A stretch of DNA of 64,000 bases from positions 745,004-809,003 of the forward strand of contig CALSPM010000002.1 in assembly GCA_943788235.1 (NCBI GenBank), given 5' to 3'. The position numbers and the translations under genes are program-made. The DNA is from an uncultured Cyclobacteriaceae bacterium. Lineage in GTDB: Bacteria > Bacteroidota > Bacteroidia > Cytophagales > Cyclobacteriaceae. Shown piece after piece: positions 18,746-28,972 of this stretch. Within the stretch, counting starts at the first letter, position 1; the number at the start of each line of letters is the position of its first letter. The notes beneath the pieces were generated by a model, which worked only from the letters and a program-made list of their open reading frames with translations, was not told where the DNA came from and did not search any database.

Positions 18746-19642
18746 ATGAAAAACATAAACCAAGTATCGATCATTGGCGCAGGTACCATGGGTAATGGGA
18801 TTGCACATGTCTTTGCTCAATATGGCTTTAACGTAGCGCTTATTGATATTGATGAGAGGCGTCTCAAAAATGGGCTTAAAAACATTGAAAAAAATATTGA
18901 TCGGCAAATACTTAAAGACCAACTTAAAGATTCAGAAAAGACCTTAATCCTATCAAGAATAGCCCCTTTCAATAACCTCAAGGATGGAGTAGCCTGGGCC
19001 AATTTGGTAATTGAGGCCGCTACCGAAAATTATGAAGTTAAAAAAAATATTTTTCAAGAGATAGATGATTCTGCGCCAAAAGACGCCATTTTAGCTACCA
19101 ACACCTCCTCCATATCCATTACTAAAATAGCGGCAGTCACCCAAAGGGCAGACCAGATCATCGGGATGCACTTTATGAATCCTGTTCCCATCATGAAATT
19201 AGTTGAAGTCATCAAAGGCTACGCGACCTCGCAAGCGACCGTCTCAACGATTAAAAAAACGGTCACTGATCTAGAAAAAATAGCAGTTGAAGTCAAAGAC
19301 TATCCTGGATTTACAGCCAATCGCATACTACTCCCCATGATCAATGAAGCCATATTTACCCTTTTTGAAGGAGTCGCCGGGGTTTCCGAAATAGACGCCG
19401 TGATGAAACTAGGCATGGCACACCCTATGGGGCCTTTACAACTTGCCGATTTTATTGGACTTGATGTCTGTCTCTCTGTTATGAGAGTGCTTCAGGAAGG
19501 AATTGGTGATGATAAGTACCGCCCATGCCCACTTTTGGTAAATATGGTTGCCGCGGGTCATTTAGGTAAAAAAACAGGTGAAGGCTTTTATAAATACGAG
19601 CACCATTCAAAAGATTTTACGGTCAGTAAACAATTTGATTAA
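18746..19642 (+). CDS. 3-hydroxybutyryl-CoA dehydrogenase
   Basis: The 298-residue protein has an N-terminal NAD-binding Rossmann fold (IIGAGTMGNGIAHVFA), the ATNTSSISIT and GMHFMNPVP segments (His142 as general acid/base), and the C-terminal 3HCDH domain (KDYPGFTANRILLPMINEA, GMAHPMGPLQLADFIGLD). It oxidises 3-hydroxyacyl-CoA to 3-oxoacyl-CoA with NAD in the cytoplasm. A TAGCTTTG sequence at 18695-18702 matches the -7 promoter consensus. No other fatty-acid or PHB genes are adjacent. Confidence 0.93.
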   Translation: MKNINQVSIIGAGTMGNGIAHVFAQYGFNVALIDIDERRLKNGLKNIEKNIDRQILKDQLKDSEKTLILSRIAPFNNLKDGVAWANLVIEAATENYEVKKNIFQEIDDSAPKDAILATNTSSISITKIAAVTQRADQIIGMHFMNPVPIMKLVEVIKGYATSQATVSTIKKTVTDLEKIAVEVKDYPGFTANRILLPMINEAIFTLFEGVAGVSEIDAVMKLGMAHPMGPLQLADFIGLDVCLSVMRVLQEGIGDDKYRPCPLLVNMVAAGHLGKKTGEGFYKYEHHSKDFTVSKQFD

Positions 19643-19721
19643 AAAAGGAAAAAAAGAAACCACACGTAGAAATTATGCGTTGTAATGGAAGTTTAAAAAA
19701 TTCAAATCAAAATAATTATCA

Positions 19722-20226
19722 ATGAAAAAAATTCAAATCCTTTGGCTATCTACTTTATTTATGATGTCCTGCAGTGGAGGCAATGAGAAAAAAACAACTT
19801 CAGTAACCGAAACAACTGAAGAGATTATAAGCACCGAAATCCCAAAAATAGTTAAAATCAGCATTGAAGGGGATGACATGATGCGTTACAACCTTGACAA
19901 AATAGAAGTAAATACTGGGCAAACGGTTGAGCTCACCTTAACCCATACAGGGCAAATGTCAGCCCTTACCATGGGTCATAATTGGATATTACTCGCCTCG
20001 GGCACGGATAAAACTGCCTTTGGAATGGCGGCAATGAGTGCCAAAGATCAAGGTTATGTGCCTCAGGATATGAAGGGAAATGTTATCGCCGCTACCAAGG
20101 TGATCGGAGGTGGCGAAAGTACTTCCATTACATTTGATGCCCCCGCACCAGGCTATTATGAGTTTATTTGTTCCTTTCCCAGGTCATTATGGTCTGATGA
20201 ATGGCAGTTTCGTAGTGCTTCCTTAA
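19722..20226 (+). pseudogene. azurin (blue copper lipoprotein), one-base frameshift near the C-terminus
   Basis: This is an exported lipoprotein (MMSCSGG, Cys17) with an azurin cupredoxin domain: NTGQTVELTLTHTG, MGHNWILL (Cu-ligand His), GGGESTSITFDAP and YEFICSFP (Cu-ligand Cys). After CSFP the annotated frame runs into unrelated residues. Dropping one C from the CCC at 20178-20180 restores GHYGLMNGSFVVLP followed by TAA at 20224-20226, including the second Cu His and the axial Met. As written, the protein would lack two of its copper ligands and run on to 20291. The perfect downstream remainder points to a very recent mutation or a base-calling error. Confidence 0.88.
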
Positions 20227-20253
20227 ATAATATATTGATCTTATCTTTAAGTC

Positions 20254-22427
20254 ATGAAAAGATCAATATTATTGACCCTCTGTGCCTTTAGTCTTTTATC
20301 AGCTTGCAAAGATACCTATCCAACTATAGATATGCATACCCAAGAGAACGCTCCCCCTATTGCAGAAAGGAAAGATTCTTTATTAGAAGCGCATGGCAAC
20401 ACCCGGGTGGATCCTTATTTTTGGATGCGGCTCACTGACCAGCAAAAAACAGCTACTGATCCTGACATTCAAACAAAAAAGGTCGTTCAATACCTTAAAG
20501 ATGAAAACACCTATGCACAAGTGAGGTCATGAAACCTACAGATAGTTTACAACAAAAGCTATTTGAGGAAATGACTGGGAGAATTCAAAAAGATGATGCC
20601 TCGTGTACCTTATCTTCAAAAATGGTTATTGGTATTATACACGTTTTGAAGAGGCTCAAGAATATCCCATTTATTGTCGCAAGAAAGGCAGCCTGGATAG
20701 CCTAGAATCTGTCATACTTAATGTCAATCAATTGGCCCAAGGATATGACTACTATGCAGTTAGTGGGCTTCGCATTAGTAAAGACAACAAGATATTGGCC
20801 TACGCTGTTGACACCCTTAGCCGAAGGGTGTACACCTACAAATTTTTAAATCTTGAGACTGGGTACACTATTGAAGGATGAAATAACCAATACAGAGCCT
20901 GGGGGCGCTTGGTCCAATGACAATCTTACCTTTTACTATACAACTAAAAATGATGTGACGTTATTGTCTGAGAAAATTTGGAGGCATCAGTTAAAAACAG
21001 ATCAGAAAGAAGATGTCATGATGTATCATGAACAGGATCCTTCTTTTTATATCAGTGTTAAAAAATCAAAATCAGATGATTATATTGTGATCTCATGTCG
21101 AAGTACGCTGATCAAAGATTATCATATCCTTTCCGCCCATGATCCCACGGGCACCTTCCGCCAATTTACTCCGAGAAATGGACCCCACGAATATTCGATT
21201 GAGCATTTTAAAGACAAGTTCTACGTCCTTACCAATTGGGAAGCACAAAATTTTAGATTGATGGAAACTTCTCAAGAGGCTACCCATCTTGAGAATTGGT
21301 CTACATTGATCCCAAACAATCCAGATACCTTGTTAAGTTCAATTCAAGTATTTAGTGAACATTTGGTGATTTCTCAAAGATCCAATGCACTTACTTCCCT
21401 CAAGGTGATCCATCAAAAAACAGGAAATCATCATGAAGTTTATTTTGATGAACCCGCCTATGTCGTTTACCCCACCACCAATACTGAATTCAATACGACA
21501 AAACTGAGATTCATTTATGCTTCGCTGACCACGCCCAACACGACTTTTGAGTATGATATGAATGAGCGAAGCAAAACAGTTCTCAAGGAGACCCAAGTCA
21601 TGGGGGGACATGAACCTTCTAAATACACGACAGAAAGATTGTTTGCAGAAGGGCGAGATGGTACTCAGATACCTATTTCTCTGGTTTATAAAAAAGGATT
21701 AGTCAAAAGTGACCAGAATCCATTACTCCTTTATGCCTACGGCTCTTATGGAAATTCTACAGACCCTTGGTTTAGCTCTATAAGACTCAGTTTATTGGAT
21801 AGAGGTTTTATCTATGCCATTGCCCACGTCAGGGGTGGCCAGGAAATGGGTCGAAAATGGTATGAACAAGGTAGAATGTTCAAAAAGAAAAACACATTTT
21901 ATGATTTCATTGATTGTGCCTCTTATTTATCCAATGAGGGTTATTCCTCAGCTGAACACCTTTATGCGCAAGGGGGAAGTGCAGGTGGTTTATTGATGGG
22001 TGCAGTGATCAATATGGCGCCTGAACGTTTCAATGGAGTGATTGCGGCCGTACCCTTTGTCGATGTCATTTCGACCATGATGGATGAGTCGATTCCCCTT
22101 ACCACTGCCGAGTTCAATGAATGGGGCAATCCTAAAAATCTTGAATCTTATGAATATATGCATTCTTATTCGCCCTATGATCAAGTACGGGCACAAGCTT
22201 ATCCCAACCTACTGGTAACCACGGGTTATTTCGACTCACAGGTACAATATTGGGAACCTGCCAAGTGGGTTGCTAAGCTTCGCTCCTCTAAGACCGATGA
22301 AAATTTATTGTTACTCCAAACCAATATGGCCGCAGGACATGGCGGTGCCTCAGGAAGATACCGCAGGTATGAGAACGTGGCCTTGCAATATGCTTTTTTG
22401 CTTTCCTTGGAAGATATCAATGAATGA
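20254..22427 (+). pseudogene. S9 prolyl oligopeptidase family peptidase (oligopeptidase B-like), multiple frame breaks
   Basis: The gene starts with a lipoprotein signal (LLSACKD), then the S9 propeller start (DPYFWMRL, VVQYLKDENTYAQ). The frame shifts near 20520, near 20600 (before the KNGYWYYTRFEEAQEYPIY segment) and near 20870, after which 20853-22427 is intact and carries the catalytic domain: HVRGGQEMGRKWYEQG, GGSAGG (Ser), TGYFDSQVQYWEPAKW (Asp) and AGHGGASGRY (His). Such enzymes cut short peptides after basic residues. The coding remainder is well preserved. Its start lies just after azurin, so the two were probably one operon. Confidence 0.85.
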
Positions 22428-22506
22428 TGTCTGTTCAAATATAAGGATCAACGCAGATATATCTCATATCCCGATAACCAGTCATTTAAGGATCAAAACA
22501 GTCAAT

Positions 22507-22854
22507 ATGTCCACTAAATTCAAATATTTCACTTGTTTAATTATTGTTTTATGTTCGTGTTATCCAGCTCCCAAGGTAACGGGCTTCGATCAAGACCAAT
22601 GGGACGAGGATCTCATTGAATGCCGTAATTATCGCGCAATGCAAGCCGCACCCCTCTTGATCAATCAAAAAGATATCGTACTGGGATCCAATCAAAATGA
22701 AATCATTGCCCTTCTGGGCAGTCCCACGAAACAGCGCTTAGATAAAAGAAACAGAAAATTCTTTTTTTATCAATTGAACTGTGAAAATACCATTGAATTA
22801 AGTATCCGTTTCAATGCGATTGGGGCCGCCAAAGAAATCATGCTTATCAATTAG
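22507..22854 (+). CDS. small lipoprotein with SmpA/BamE-like segment
   Basis: The 115-residue lipoprotein precursor has a signal peptide with lipobox VLCSCYP (acylated Cys18). The segment IVLGSNQNEIIALLGSPT resembles the SmpA/OmlA/BamE fold signature (GMTxxxVxxLLGxP), and a short beta-rich C-terminus follows. I start at the ATG at 22507; the open frame extends upstream, but only as antisense-like sequence over the peptidase gene. Its role may be envelope-related; it is not itself BamE by length or context. Confidence 0.7.
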   Translation: MSTKFKYFTCLIIVLCSCYPAPKVTGFDQDQWDEDLIECRNYRAMQAAPLLINQKDIVLGSNQNEIIALLGSPTKQRLDKRNRKFFFYQLNCENTIELSIRFNAIGAAKEIMLIN

Positions 22855-22906
22855 CAGCGCTCTTCAAAGCAGGCTACCCGGTCATTGCATGGTTGAAGTA
22901 TACGCC

Positions 22907-24142
22907 CTATTCAAACCTTAATGAATCGATGGGGTCAAGTTTTGATGCTTTATGGGCCGGTATATAGCCCGACATAAGTCCGACAATCATGCTAGTAATC
23001 ACACCAAAGAGAACCCAAACCCAAGGAATAATGAAGGAATTGGACCCAATAAGCTTAGCAATCAAATTACCAATCCCTATACCCATAATAATCCCCCCAA
23101 GGCCTCCCATTTGACAAATAACCAAGGCTTCAATCAAGAATTGTTGCCTGATTTTATTCGGTGTGGCTCCCAATGACTTCCTCAGGCCAATTTCACGTGT
23201 TCGCTCAGTCACTGAAACCAACATAATATTCATCAATCCAATGGAAGCACCCAATAAAGTAATAAATCCTATGGTAAAGCCTCCCAATTTTAAGTATCCG
23301 GATATTTCATCTAACCTTTCAGCAATAGATTGATTGGCTTTAATTTCAAATGAATTTTCATCAATAGGTCGATCTCCTCGGATGGAACGCATCAGTCCGG
23401 TAGCCAATCCTATCGATTCATCTGCTTCATAAAAGTCATCGATGGCTACGGTAGCTAGAAAACGTAAATTTCGCTCAGAGCCAATGACTCGGGCAGCATT
23501 CAAGGGGACAATCACGCGCCGATCAAAATTACCTCTACTTGAAGCCGCTCCTTTAGATTTCAATGTCCCAATCACCCGACAGCTGGCCCCGAAAAAATTA
23601 ATCTTTTTACCAATAGCACTTTCATTGTCATCGAATAAAAGTGTTTTTATCTCGCTGGTGATAATCGCCACAAGGCTACCACTTTGTATTTCATTGGAAG
23701 AAAAATTCCTGCCTTCACTAAGATCGTATCCATCAATGGCTAAAAAATATTCGTCCGTTCCTCGAATCATTACGTTAGGATTAGAAACCTTAGAACCTCG
23801 TTTGACCTCAGCATTTCCTGAAAGCACACTACTCAAGCTTACCATCCCTGATTTTTCAAACTTATTTTTAAACTTTTGTAGTTCTTCAAATTTGATTTTA
23901 GTGAAATTTTTTGACTTTTTTCCTCCGGAAGAACCCTTTACTCTTTTGTTGCTGATCGTATAAGTTTTGGAGCCTAAATTAGAAAAGCTATCCTCCACCG
24001 ATCCTTTTATTGCATCAATCGCCGTGAGAATGCCTACCAAAGAAGTAATCCCGATGGCGATAATAGAAGCCGTTAAAATCGTACGTAGTTTATTTGCTTT
24101 GATCGCGTTAAGACCCTCTCCTATATTTTCTAAAATATTCAT
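22907..24142 (-). CDS. ABC transporter permease (MacB/FtsX type)
   Basis: The 411-residue protein has one N-terminal helix (LTASIIAIGITSLVGILTAI), a large periplasmic MacB-type domain (about residues 45-270) and three C-terminal helices with the conserved FtsX segment VTERTREIGLRKSLGATPNK. This family couples a cytoplasmic ATPase to periplasmic work or export of lipoproteins and macrolides. No ATPase gene is adjacent, so its partner is elsewhere. Confidence 0.9.
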   Translation of the reverse strand: MNILENIGEGLNAIKANKLRTILTASIIAIGITSLVGILTAIDAIKGSVEDSFSNLGSKTYTISNKRVKGSSGGKKSKNFTKIKFEELQKFKNKFEKSGMVSLSSVLSGNAEVKRGSKVSNPNVMIRGTDEYFLAIDGYDLSEGRNFSSNEIQSGSLVAIITSEIKTLLFDDNESAIGKKINFFGASCRVIGTLKSKGAASSRGNFDRRVIVPLNAARVIGSERNLRFLATVAIDDFYEADESIGLATGLMRSIRGDRPIDENSFEIKANQSIAERLDEISGYLKLGGFTIGFITLLGASIGLMNIMLVSVTERTREIGLRKSLGATPNKIRQQFLIEALVICQMGGLGGIIMGIGIGNLIAKLIGSNSFIIPWVWVLFGVITSMIVGLMSGYIPAHKASKLDPIDSLRFE

Positions 24143-24241
24143 TATATTAAAATCAAACAGATATCATGTGCTAAATTTGATTACTACATTTTTAGTATAC
24201 GCAATATGGACACTCGCGTTTAGAATATTGATAAAACTCTT

Positions 24242-25505
24242 ATGAAAAATCTATTTTTGCCCTTTTTGATAGGGATTTTCTTGAGCTTAAATGTGAAAGG
24301 CGCTTATCTCTTAATGCCCATGGATGCCTCACAGACGAACCACCTCAAAGCTTATGGTATCACTTATTGGGCTCTCACCAAAGAATTGCCCGTTGATTGG
24401 CTCTTAAACTACCGCGGAGGCAGTTTTTTAGTTCCTCACAGCACACTCATACAAAATGAATGTCTGATAAGAAATGTAAGTTTTGAAGTTATTTCTGATG
24501 CACAAGTAAATCAATTATTTGAAGAAATCGCTTCGCCCTCTTCGAATATGGATGTGATGAAGCTTGAAAAACATCCCAAAATTGCGGTCTATTCTCCCAA
24601 AAGCAAACAACCCTGGGATGATGCGGTCACGCTGGTTTTATCCTATGCTGAAATTCCCTATGAAATCATTTTTGATGACGAAATTATGTATCAATGAGTT
24701 GATAAGATATGATTGGCTACATCTGCATCATGAAGATTTTACAGGTCAATATGGGAGGTTTTATAAAAACTATAAGCACATGCCTTGGTATCAGCAACAA
24801 CAAACTGAATTTGAAGCAAGTGCTCAAAAACACGGCTATGGAAAAGTTTCATTGTTGAAATTAGCCATCGCCAAACGGATAAAGTCTTATGTGGCCAGCG
24901 GCGGCTTCTTATTTGCCATGTGCTCAGCAACGGATACGTATGACATTGCCCTTGCCGCTGAAGGATTAGATATTTGTGAGAAGATGTATGATGGTGATCC
25001 TATGGATCCTGCGGCCCAGTCAAAATTAGATTTTGAAAGAACGTTTGCTTTTGAAAACTTTCAATTGGTACGAAATCCTTACGAATATGAGTTTTCAAAT
25101 ATTGATAATTCACCCCAAAGTAGAGGCTTGAATGAGCAAAATGATTATTTCACCTTGTTTCAATTTTCAGCAAAATGGGACCCAATACCTACCATGCTCA
25201 CTCAAAATCATGAAAAAATTATTCACAGTTTTATGGGGCAGACTACAGGATTTAAAAAAGATTTAATCAAAGGAGATGTGTTAGTTTTAGGTGAAACTAA
25301 GCAATTGGATGAGGCACGCTACATTCATGGGGTGATAGAAAAAGGTTTTTTTACATTTTATGGAGGCCATGATCCAGAAGATTATCAACATTATGTCAAC
25401 GAAGAGCCCACTGATTTGAATCTGCATCCTAACTCGGCAGGTTATCGCTTGATCCTAAACAATATTTTATTCCCAGCAGCCAAGAAAAAGAAACAAAAAA
25501 CCTGA
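24242..25505 (+). pseudogene. secreted protein of the Bacteroidota 'asparagine synthetase B' group, one frameshift
   Basis: The gene starts with a signal peptide, then LMPMDASQTNHLKAYGITYW and VDWLLNYRGGSF, then APKIAVYSP-like KIAVYSPKSKQPWDDAVTLV. At about 24686 the frame shifts and YDWLHLHHEDFTGQYGRFY, GGFLFAMCSATDTYDIALAA, GQTTGFKKDLIKGDVL, FYGGHDPEDYQHYV and LILNNILFPAAKKKK follow to 25505. Family members are named asparagine synthetase B, but I see neither the N-terminal glutaminase Cys nor the ATP-binding synthetase motif, so the name is probably a misnomer; the fold looks more like a hydrolase-like sensor domain. Both halves are well conserved around a single indel. Confidence 0.75.
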
Positions 25506-25563
25506 GTTTTTTTGGGGATTGTTGCCATGAAAAGATAAAATTATTGCTGGTTATATGAGTAGA

Positions 25564-26160
25564 TTAATGAAATCGATCCGAACGAATCTCTAAATTTTTC
25601 ATAATCAGTGCCTCTTCATATAAAAACTCTTGCCATCTAATTTCCACTTGAGCAGGGTCCCAGTAAACTTTGGCCAATTCAATGAAATTTCTATAATGTC
25701 CTGCCTCAGAGATCATCAATTCATGGTAGAAACTCGTTAATTCTGGATCTGTCAAGTGTTGAGACAACAGCTTGAAGCGCTCTGCACTTCGTGCCTCAAT
25801 CAATGCGTTCATGAGTAATTTTTCTACCAATTGCTGTTCCCTACTTCCCCCTTTTTTCAGCACAGTCATCAACTCCGAAACATAGACATCTTTTCTGGGA
25901 AATCCCAGCGCATAGCCCCGTTTGCGTAAAAGCGCTATGACCCGCTCAAAATGTGACCATTCCTCAGCAACGACGGGGCTTAAACGATCTACTAAAGCCG
26001 TTTTTTCAGGATATTGTAGAATCAAAGAAATACAGGAAGAAGCCGCTTTTTGTTCGCAAAAGGCATGATCAACCAAAATATGCTCGATATTTTTTTCCGC
26101 TATGTTTACCCATCTCGGGTCCGAAGGCAACGCTAGGCGCAATGTTGTTTTTTCCATCAA
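25564..26160 (-). CDS. miaE: tRNA-(ms2io6A)-hydroxylase
   Basis: The 198-residue ferritin-like diiron enzyme hydroxylates the prenyl group of ms2i6A at tRNA position 37. Visible ligands are CEQKAASS (Glu), EEWSHFERV (Glu-x-x-His pair), IEARSAERF and ISEAGHYRNF. Length fits the family. The start could be either of the first two Met codons. It is monocistronic here, facing the convergent preceding gene. Confidence 0.92.
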   Translation of the reverse strand: MMEKTTLRLALPSDPRWVNIAEKNIEHILVDHAFCEQKAASSCISLILQYPEKTALVDRLSPVVAEEWSHFERVIALLRKRGYALGFPRKDVYVSELMTVLKKGGSREQQLVEKLLMNALIEARSAERFKLLSQHLTDPELTSFYHELMISEAGHYRNFIELAKVYWDPAQVEIRWQEFLYEEALIMKNLEIRSDRFH

Positions 26161-26302
26161 TTAATCAAAGCTTATCTACCAAAACGCAAGTTATAATATT
26201 ATAACAAAATATAATATGCTTTTTTATTGAAATTTCAATGATTAGTTATATATATATATTTACTGTAATATGATATATTATATCAATATTTTCATCCAGT
26301 TT

Positions 26303-26317
26303 TCTACCACTGGTAGA
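26303..26317. promoter_or_regulatory. perfect 7-1-7 palindrome, possible operator or att core
   Basis: TCTACCA-C-TGGTAGA lies 75 bases upstream of the recombinase remnant in a very AT-rich stretch (26161-26391). Such a site could bind a dimeric HTH regulator like the one at 27846-28619, or belong to the element's attachment region. Related TTCTACC words occur in blocks A and B. Function inferred only. Confidence 0.3.
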
Positions 26318-26391
26318 TAATCGATAGAAAGATTTTTCAGATATTTTATAACTGTTAAATAAAATTTTGTAACTAAAAATAAAGGAAAAAA

Positions 26392-27752
26392 ATGAAGCAC
26401 GCTGAAAAAGATAAAATAAATATTTCATTCTATTTAAGGGAAGCCTCCACCAAGGAAAATCCAAAAAGAGGAGTTAGCGTATGCTTGTATATCCTTCAAA
26501 GGGAAAAACAAGAAAATTCTCAACTGGATTGTATTGTGAAGACTCAAAAAAAGATTGGGTAAATGGAAATTTCAAGGGGTCTAAGTACAGAAAAGAGATG
26601 GCTAAAATATGGGAAATTGAAGAGGAGATTTTAGGCTATGATCATACCATGTTTAGAAATGTTGATGAGGTAAAGGATCAATATAATGGACTTGATGTTC
26701 AAAAGTATCCCATGACTGTTTTACAGGCTTTTGATTTTGCAATGGAGAAGAAGAAAATTGCTATTAAAACCAAAAAACTTATACCTCTCATATTGCTATG
26801 TGGGAAAGATATCTTTTAGAAAAGCAATTGCCTGATTTTGGAATTCTTAAATCGCATCCAAGAGCATTAAAGACATTAGATGTCGATGATTTTAAAGATT
26901 GGTGCTATGAATTTACCTATCGTACTAATAGGTCAAAGACTAGCGTACCGAACTATTAAAAGTAGACTTACGACAACCGCATCGCTACTTAGATTTTTTG
27001 ATACAAAACATAATGATTTTATACCTAGATATAATTACTAATCCCTTTCAAGGAGTGATTAAGTGAAATAGAATCAGATAAGGGTGTAAAGAAAAAAGTG
27101 GGAGAAAAAGCAATTGATTGGAAGTGGATAGAAGTCATAGAAAATCATAAGCATTTGGACTTACACCAGGCAAATCGTAAGGCAGACAAAGTAATACTCT
27201 CGAATGCGAAAGATATCGGTTAATAGCATTAATGATGGCTTATTCTGGTTTGACTTTTGTTGATTTTGGTAAGCCAGATGTCCTGGAAATAAGTGAAACA
27301 ATGGATGGACCCGCATTAATTGGTAATAGAAAAAAATCAAAAGTACAATATACAATCCCAGTTACTCCTCAGTTAAGAAATGTCATAGACCAATTAAAAG
27401 GTAACATGCCCTGGAAACCATTTATTGATGAAATTATGAATTTACTGATGAAAAATTATATAGGAGTTCATATATGAATTTTTGGGAATACCTACGTGAT
27501 TTTTCCAAAGAACTAAACTTTAGAGATGATGAGGGGATTTTTAGAGCACATAGATTTAGACATACTTTCGCTATGAGAATGCTGAATCATTATAAAGCCC
27601 CACTTTTCGCTGTAGCTAAAATGCTTGGAGATTCGGAGGAAACCGTGAGAAATAATTATGCTGATTACACCGTTTCCACAACATTGTCAGCTGCATTTTC
27701 AGCCATAAACTCCAAACAATCAGAGGATACTCAATTGAGAAAATTTAATTAA
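26392..27752 (+). pseudogene. tyrosine recombinase (integrase), heavily decayed
   Basis: The start at 26392 (KINISFYLREASTKENPKRG) and the following frame (PSKGKTRKFSTGLYC, KKDWVNG) match the N-terminal SAM-like/arm domain of Bacteroidota phage-type integrases. The core then appears in pieces across frames (LIALMMAYSGLTFVDFGK), ending with the catalytic HRFRHTFAMRML (His-x-x-Arg) and LGDSEETVRNNYADY, whose Tyr would be the nucleophile. I count at least five frame shifts or stops between 26480 and 27480, so the enzyme cannot be made. It is probably the fossil of an integrated element. Confidence 0.88.
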
Positions 27753-27845
27753 AATAAGTGTAGTAACTTGACTTATTATAACAAAGAGTATACATTAACC
27801 TACTAAAAAGTAAAATATAATAAAGTAATAGTGCTATAAAATACA

Positions 27846-28619
27846 ATGATGAAAGTTGAAAAATCTATTGACAAAAAGGCTAGTATTCCATTAAAAAATG
27901 ATGCTCCCAGTGTCTTAAAAGCGTATGCGAAATACAAGGATCACAAGATTGGAAGGTTGGATAAGAATGGTTATCGTGAATTTGATGGTAACATCAGGTT
28001 AATTGAAGTAATTAAAGCCTTGGATTCTAAGGAAAGCCTAGTAGCACATGAATTAGGAGTTTCTGTTTCTGTTGTTTCTGGTATAACCTCACTTGAGAGG
28101 ACAACCCCTATTAGTCTTGCGTTTATTGGTAAGCTGAGAGATAAAATGCCATTCCTTAACTCTAATTACATTGAATACAATTACAAGGTTGGGCATGATA
28201 ATCCAAAGATGTTTTCTCGTAAGCTAACTGAGGAGGAAACAAATACTTGGAAAAAGAAAGCAAGTAGTGCCACCAAAATTTCCACCAGTGTACTCATGCC
28301 TGCTTGTGATAGATTTGAGCAAGTCCGTAAATCAGCGATGGAGACTCAAGTAGATTTTGCTAATAAATTAGGAGTTGTTAGAGCGACTGTGGTAGCCATT
28401 GCTGGTCGTAGACAAAATCCTACTCTAAATCAAATCATAGCCTTGAGTGAAAGGTATGGTGTAAGTATCAATTGGATTGTCACAGGTAAGGGAGAAATGT
28501 ATGGAGATGGGGATAATGGAAGTTCTGGAACCGCACTAGTCGATGCCAAGAAGAAAATAAGAACGCTAGAGGAAACCGTAGCAAGACAAAACAAGATTAT
28601 TGACAAGCTCACTGGATAG
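27846..28619 (+). CDS. two-part HTH regulator with coiled-coil tail
   Basis: The 257-residue protein has a possible N-terminal HTH (VIKALDSKESLVAHELGVSV, ~residues 55-75), a linker, and a clear XRE/phage-repressor-type HTH around residues 160-210 (QVDFANKLGVVRATVVAIAG, TLNQIIALSERYGVSINWIV). It ends in a short coiled coil (IRTLEETVARQNKIIDKL). The ISERYGVSINWIVTG-like ending is typical of phage CI-type repressors. It is intact although the adjoining integrase is destroyed, so it may still repress a relic promoter or have been adopted by the host. Confidence 0.8.
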   Translation: MMKVEKSIDKKASIPLKNDAPSVLKAYAKYKDHKIGRLDKNGYREFDGNIRLIEVIKALDSKESLVAHELGVSVSVVSGITSLERTTPISLAFIGKLRDKMPFLNSNYIEYNYKVGHDNPKMFSRKLTEEETNTWKKKASSATKISTSVLMPACDRFEQVRKSAMETQVDFANKLGVVRATVVAIAGRRQNPTLNQIIALSERYGVSINWIVTGKGEMYGDGDNGSSGTALVDAKKKIRTLEETVARQNKIIDKLTG

Positions 28620-28972
28620 TTTTTAGGTACATAGTAGATTTTAAAAATAATCTCATGTGAATGGATTTATCTATACAGAGTGTTAGAAGGACTTATTAGG
28701 TAGAGATGAAGAAGGATGTATATAGAATAAAAAAGGTTCTAGTTTCCAATGAAATGGCACTTCTACTGAGAAACTAAACAGTATGCTGGAGCTGATATTG
28801 AAGAGATTGCGAAGAAGATGAGCGGATGATAGCTCTTGGTCTGCAATCGGTTATTAGGTAAATCTCATGACTATAAGCCTTCGGGGTTATATTGAGTTAT
28901 CAGCAAGTATGAGTAATGGGAAACCAACCATATACTACAGGGTGGGTAAGTAATACAAAATCAAAATAAGAT
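28620..28972. other. gene-free relic sequence
   Basis: These 353 bases separate the HTH gene from the 3' end of the adhesin pseudogene. A few coding-like scraps are present in different frames around 28780-28960 (for example LRGYIELSASMSNGKPTIYY), consistent with a decayed small gene, but no frame is open. I see no RNA gene. Confidence 0.4.

Noticed and set aside
23442..23963. 173-codon plus-strand open frame
   Set aside because: Antisense to the MacB-like permease; composition follows the complement of its codons.
26220..26300. TA-rich run as a possible origin
   Set aside because: Only simple AT richness; no DnaA boxes or iterons seen.
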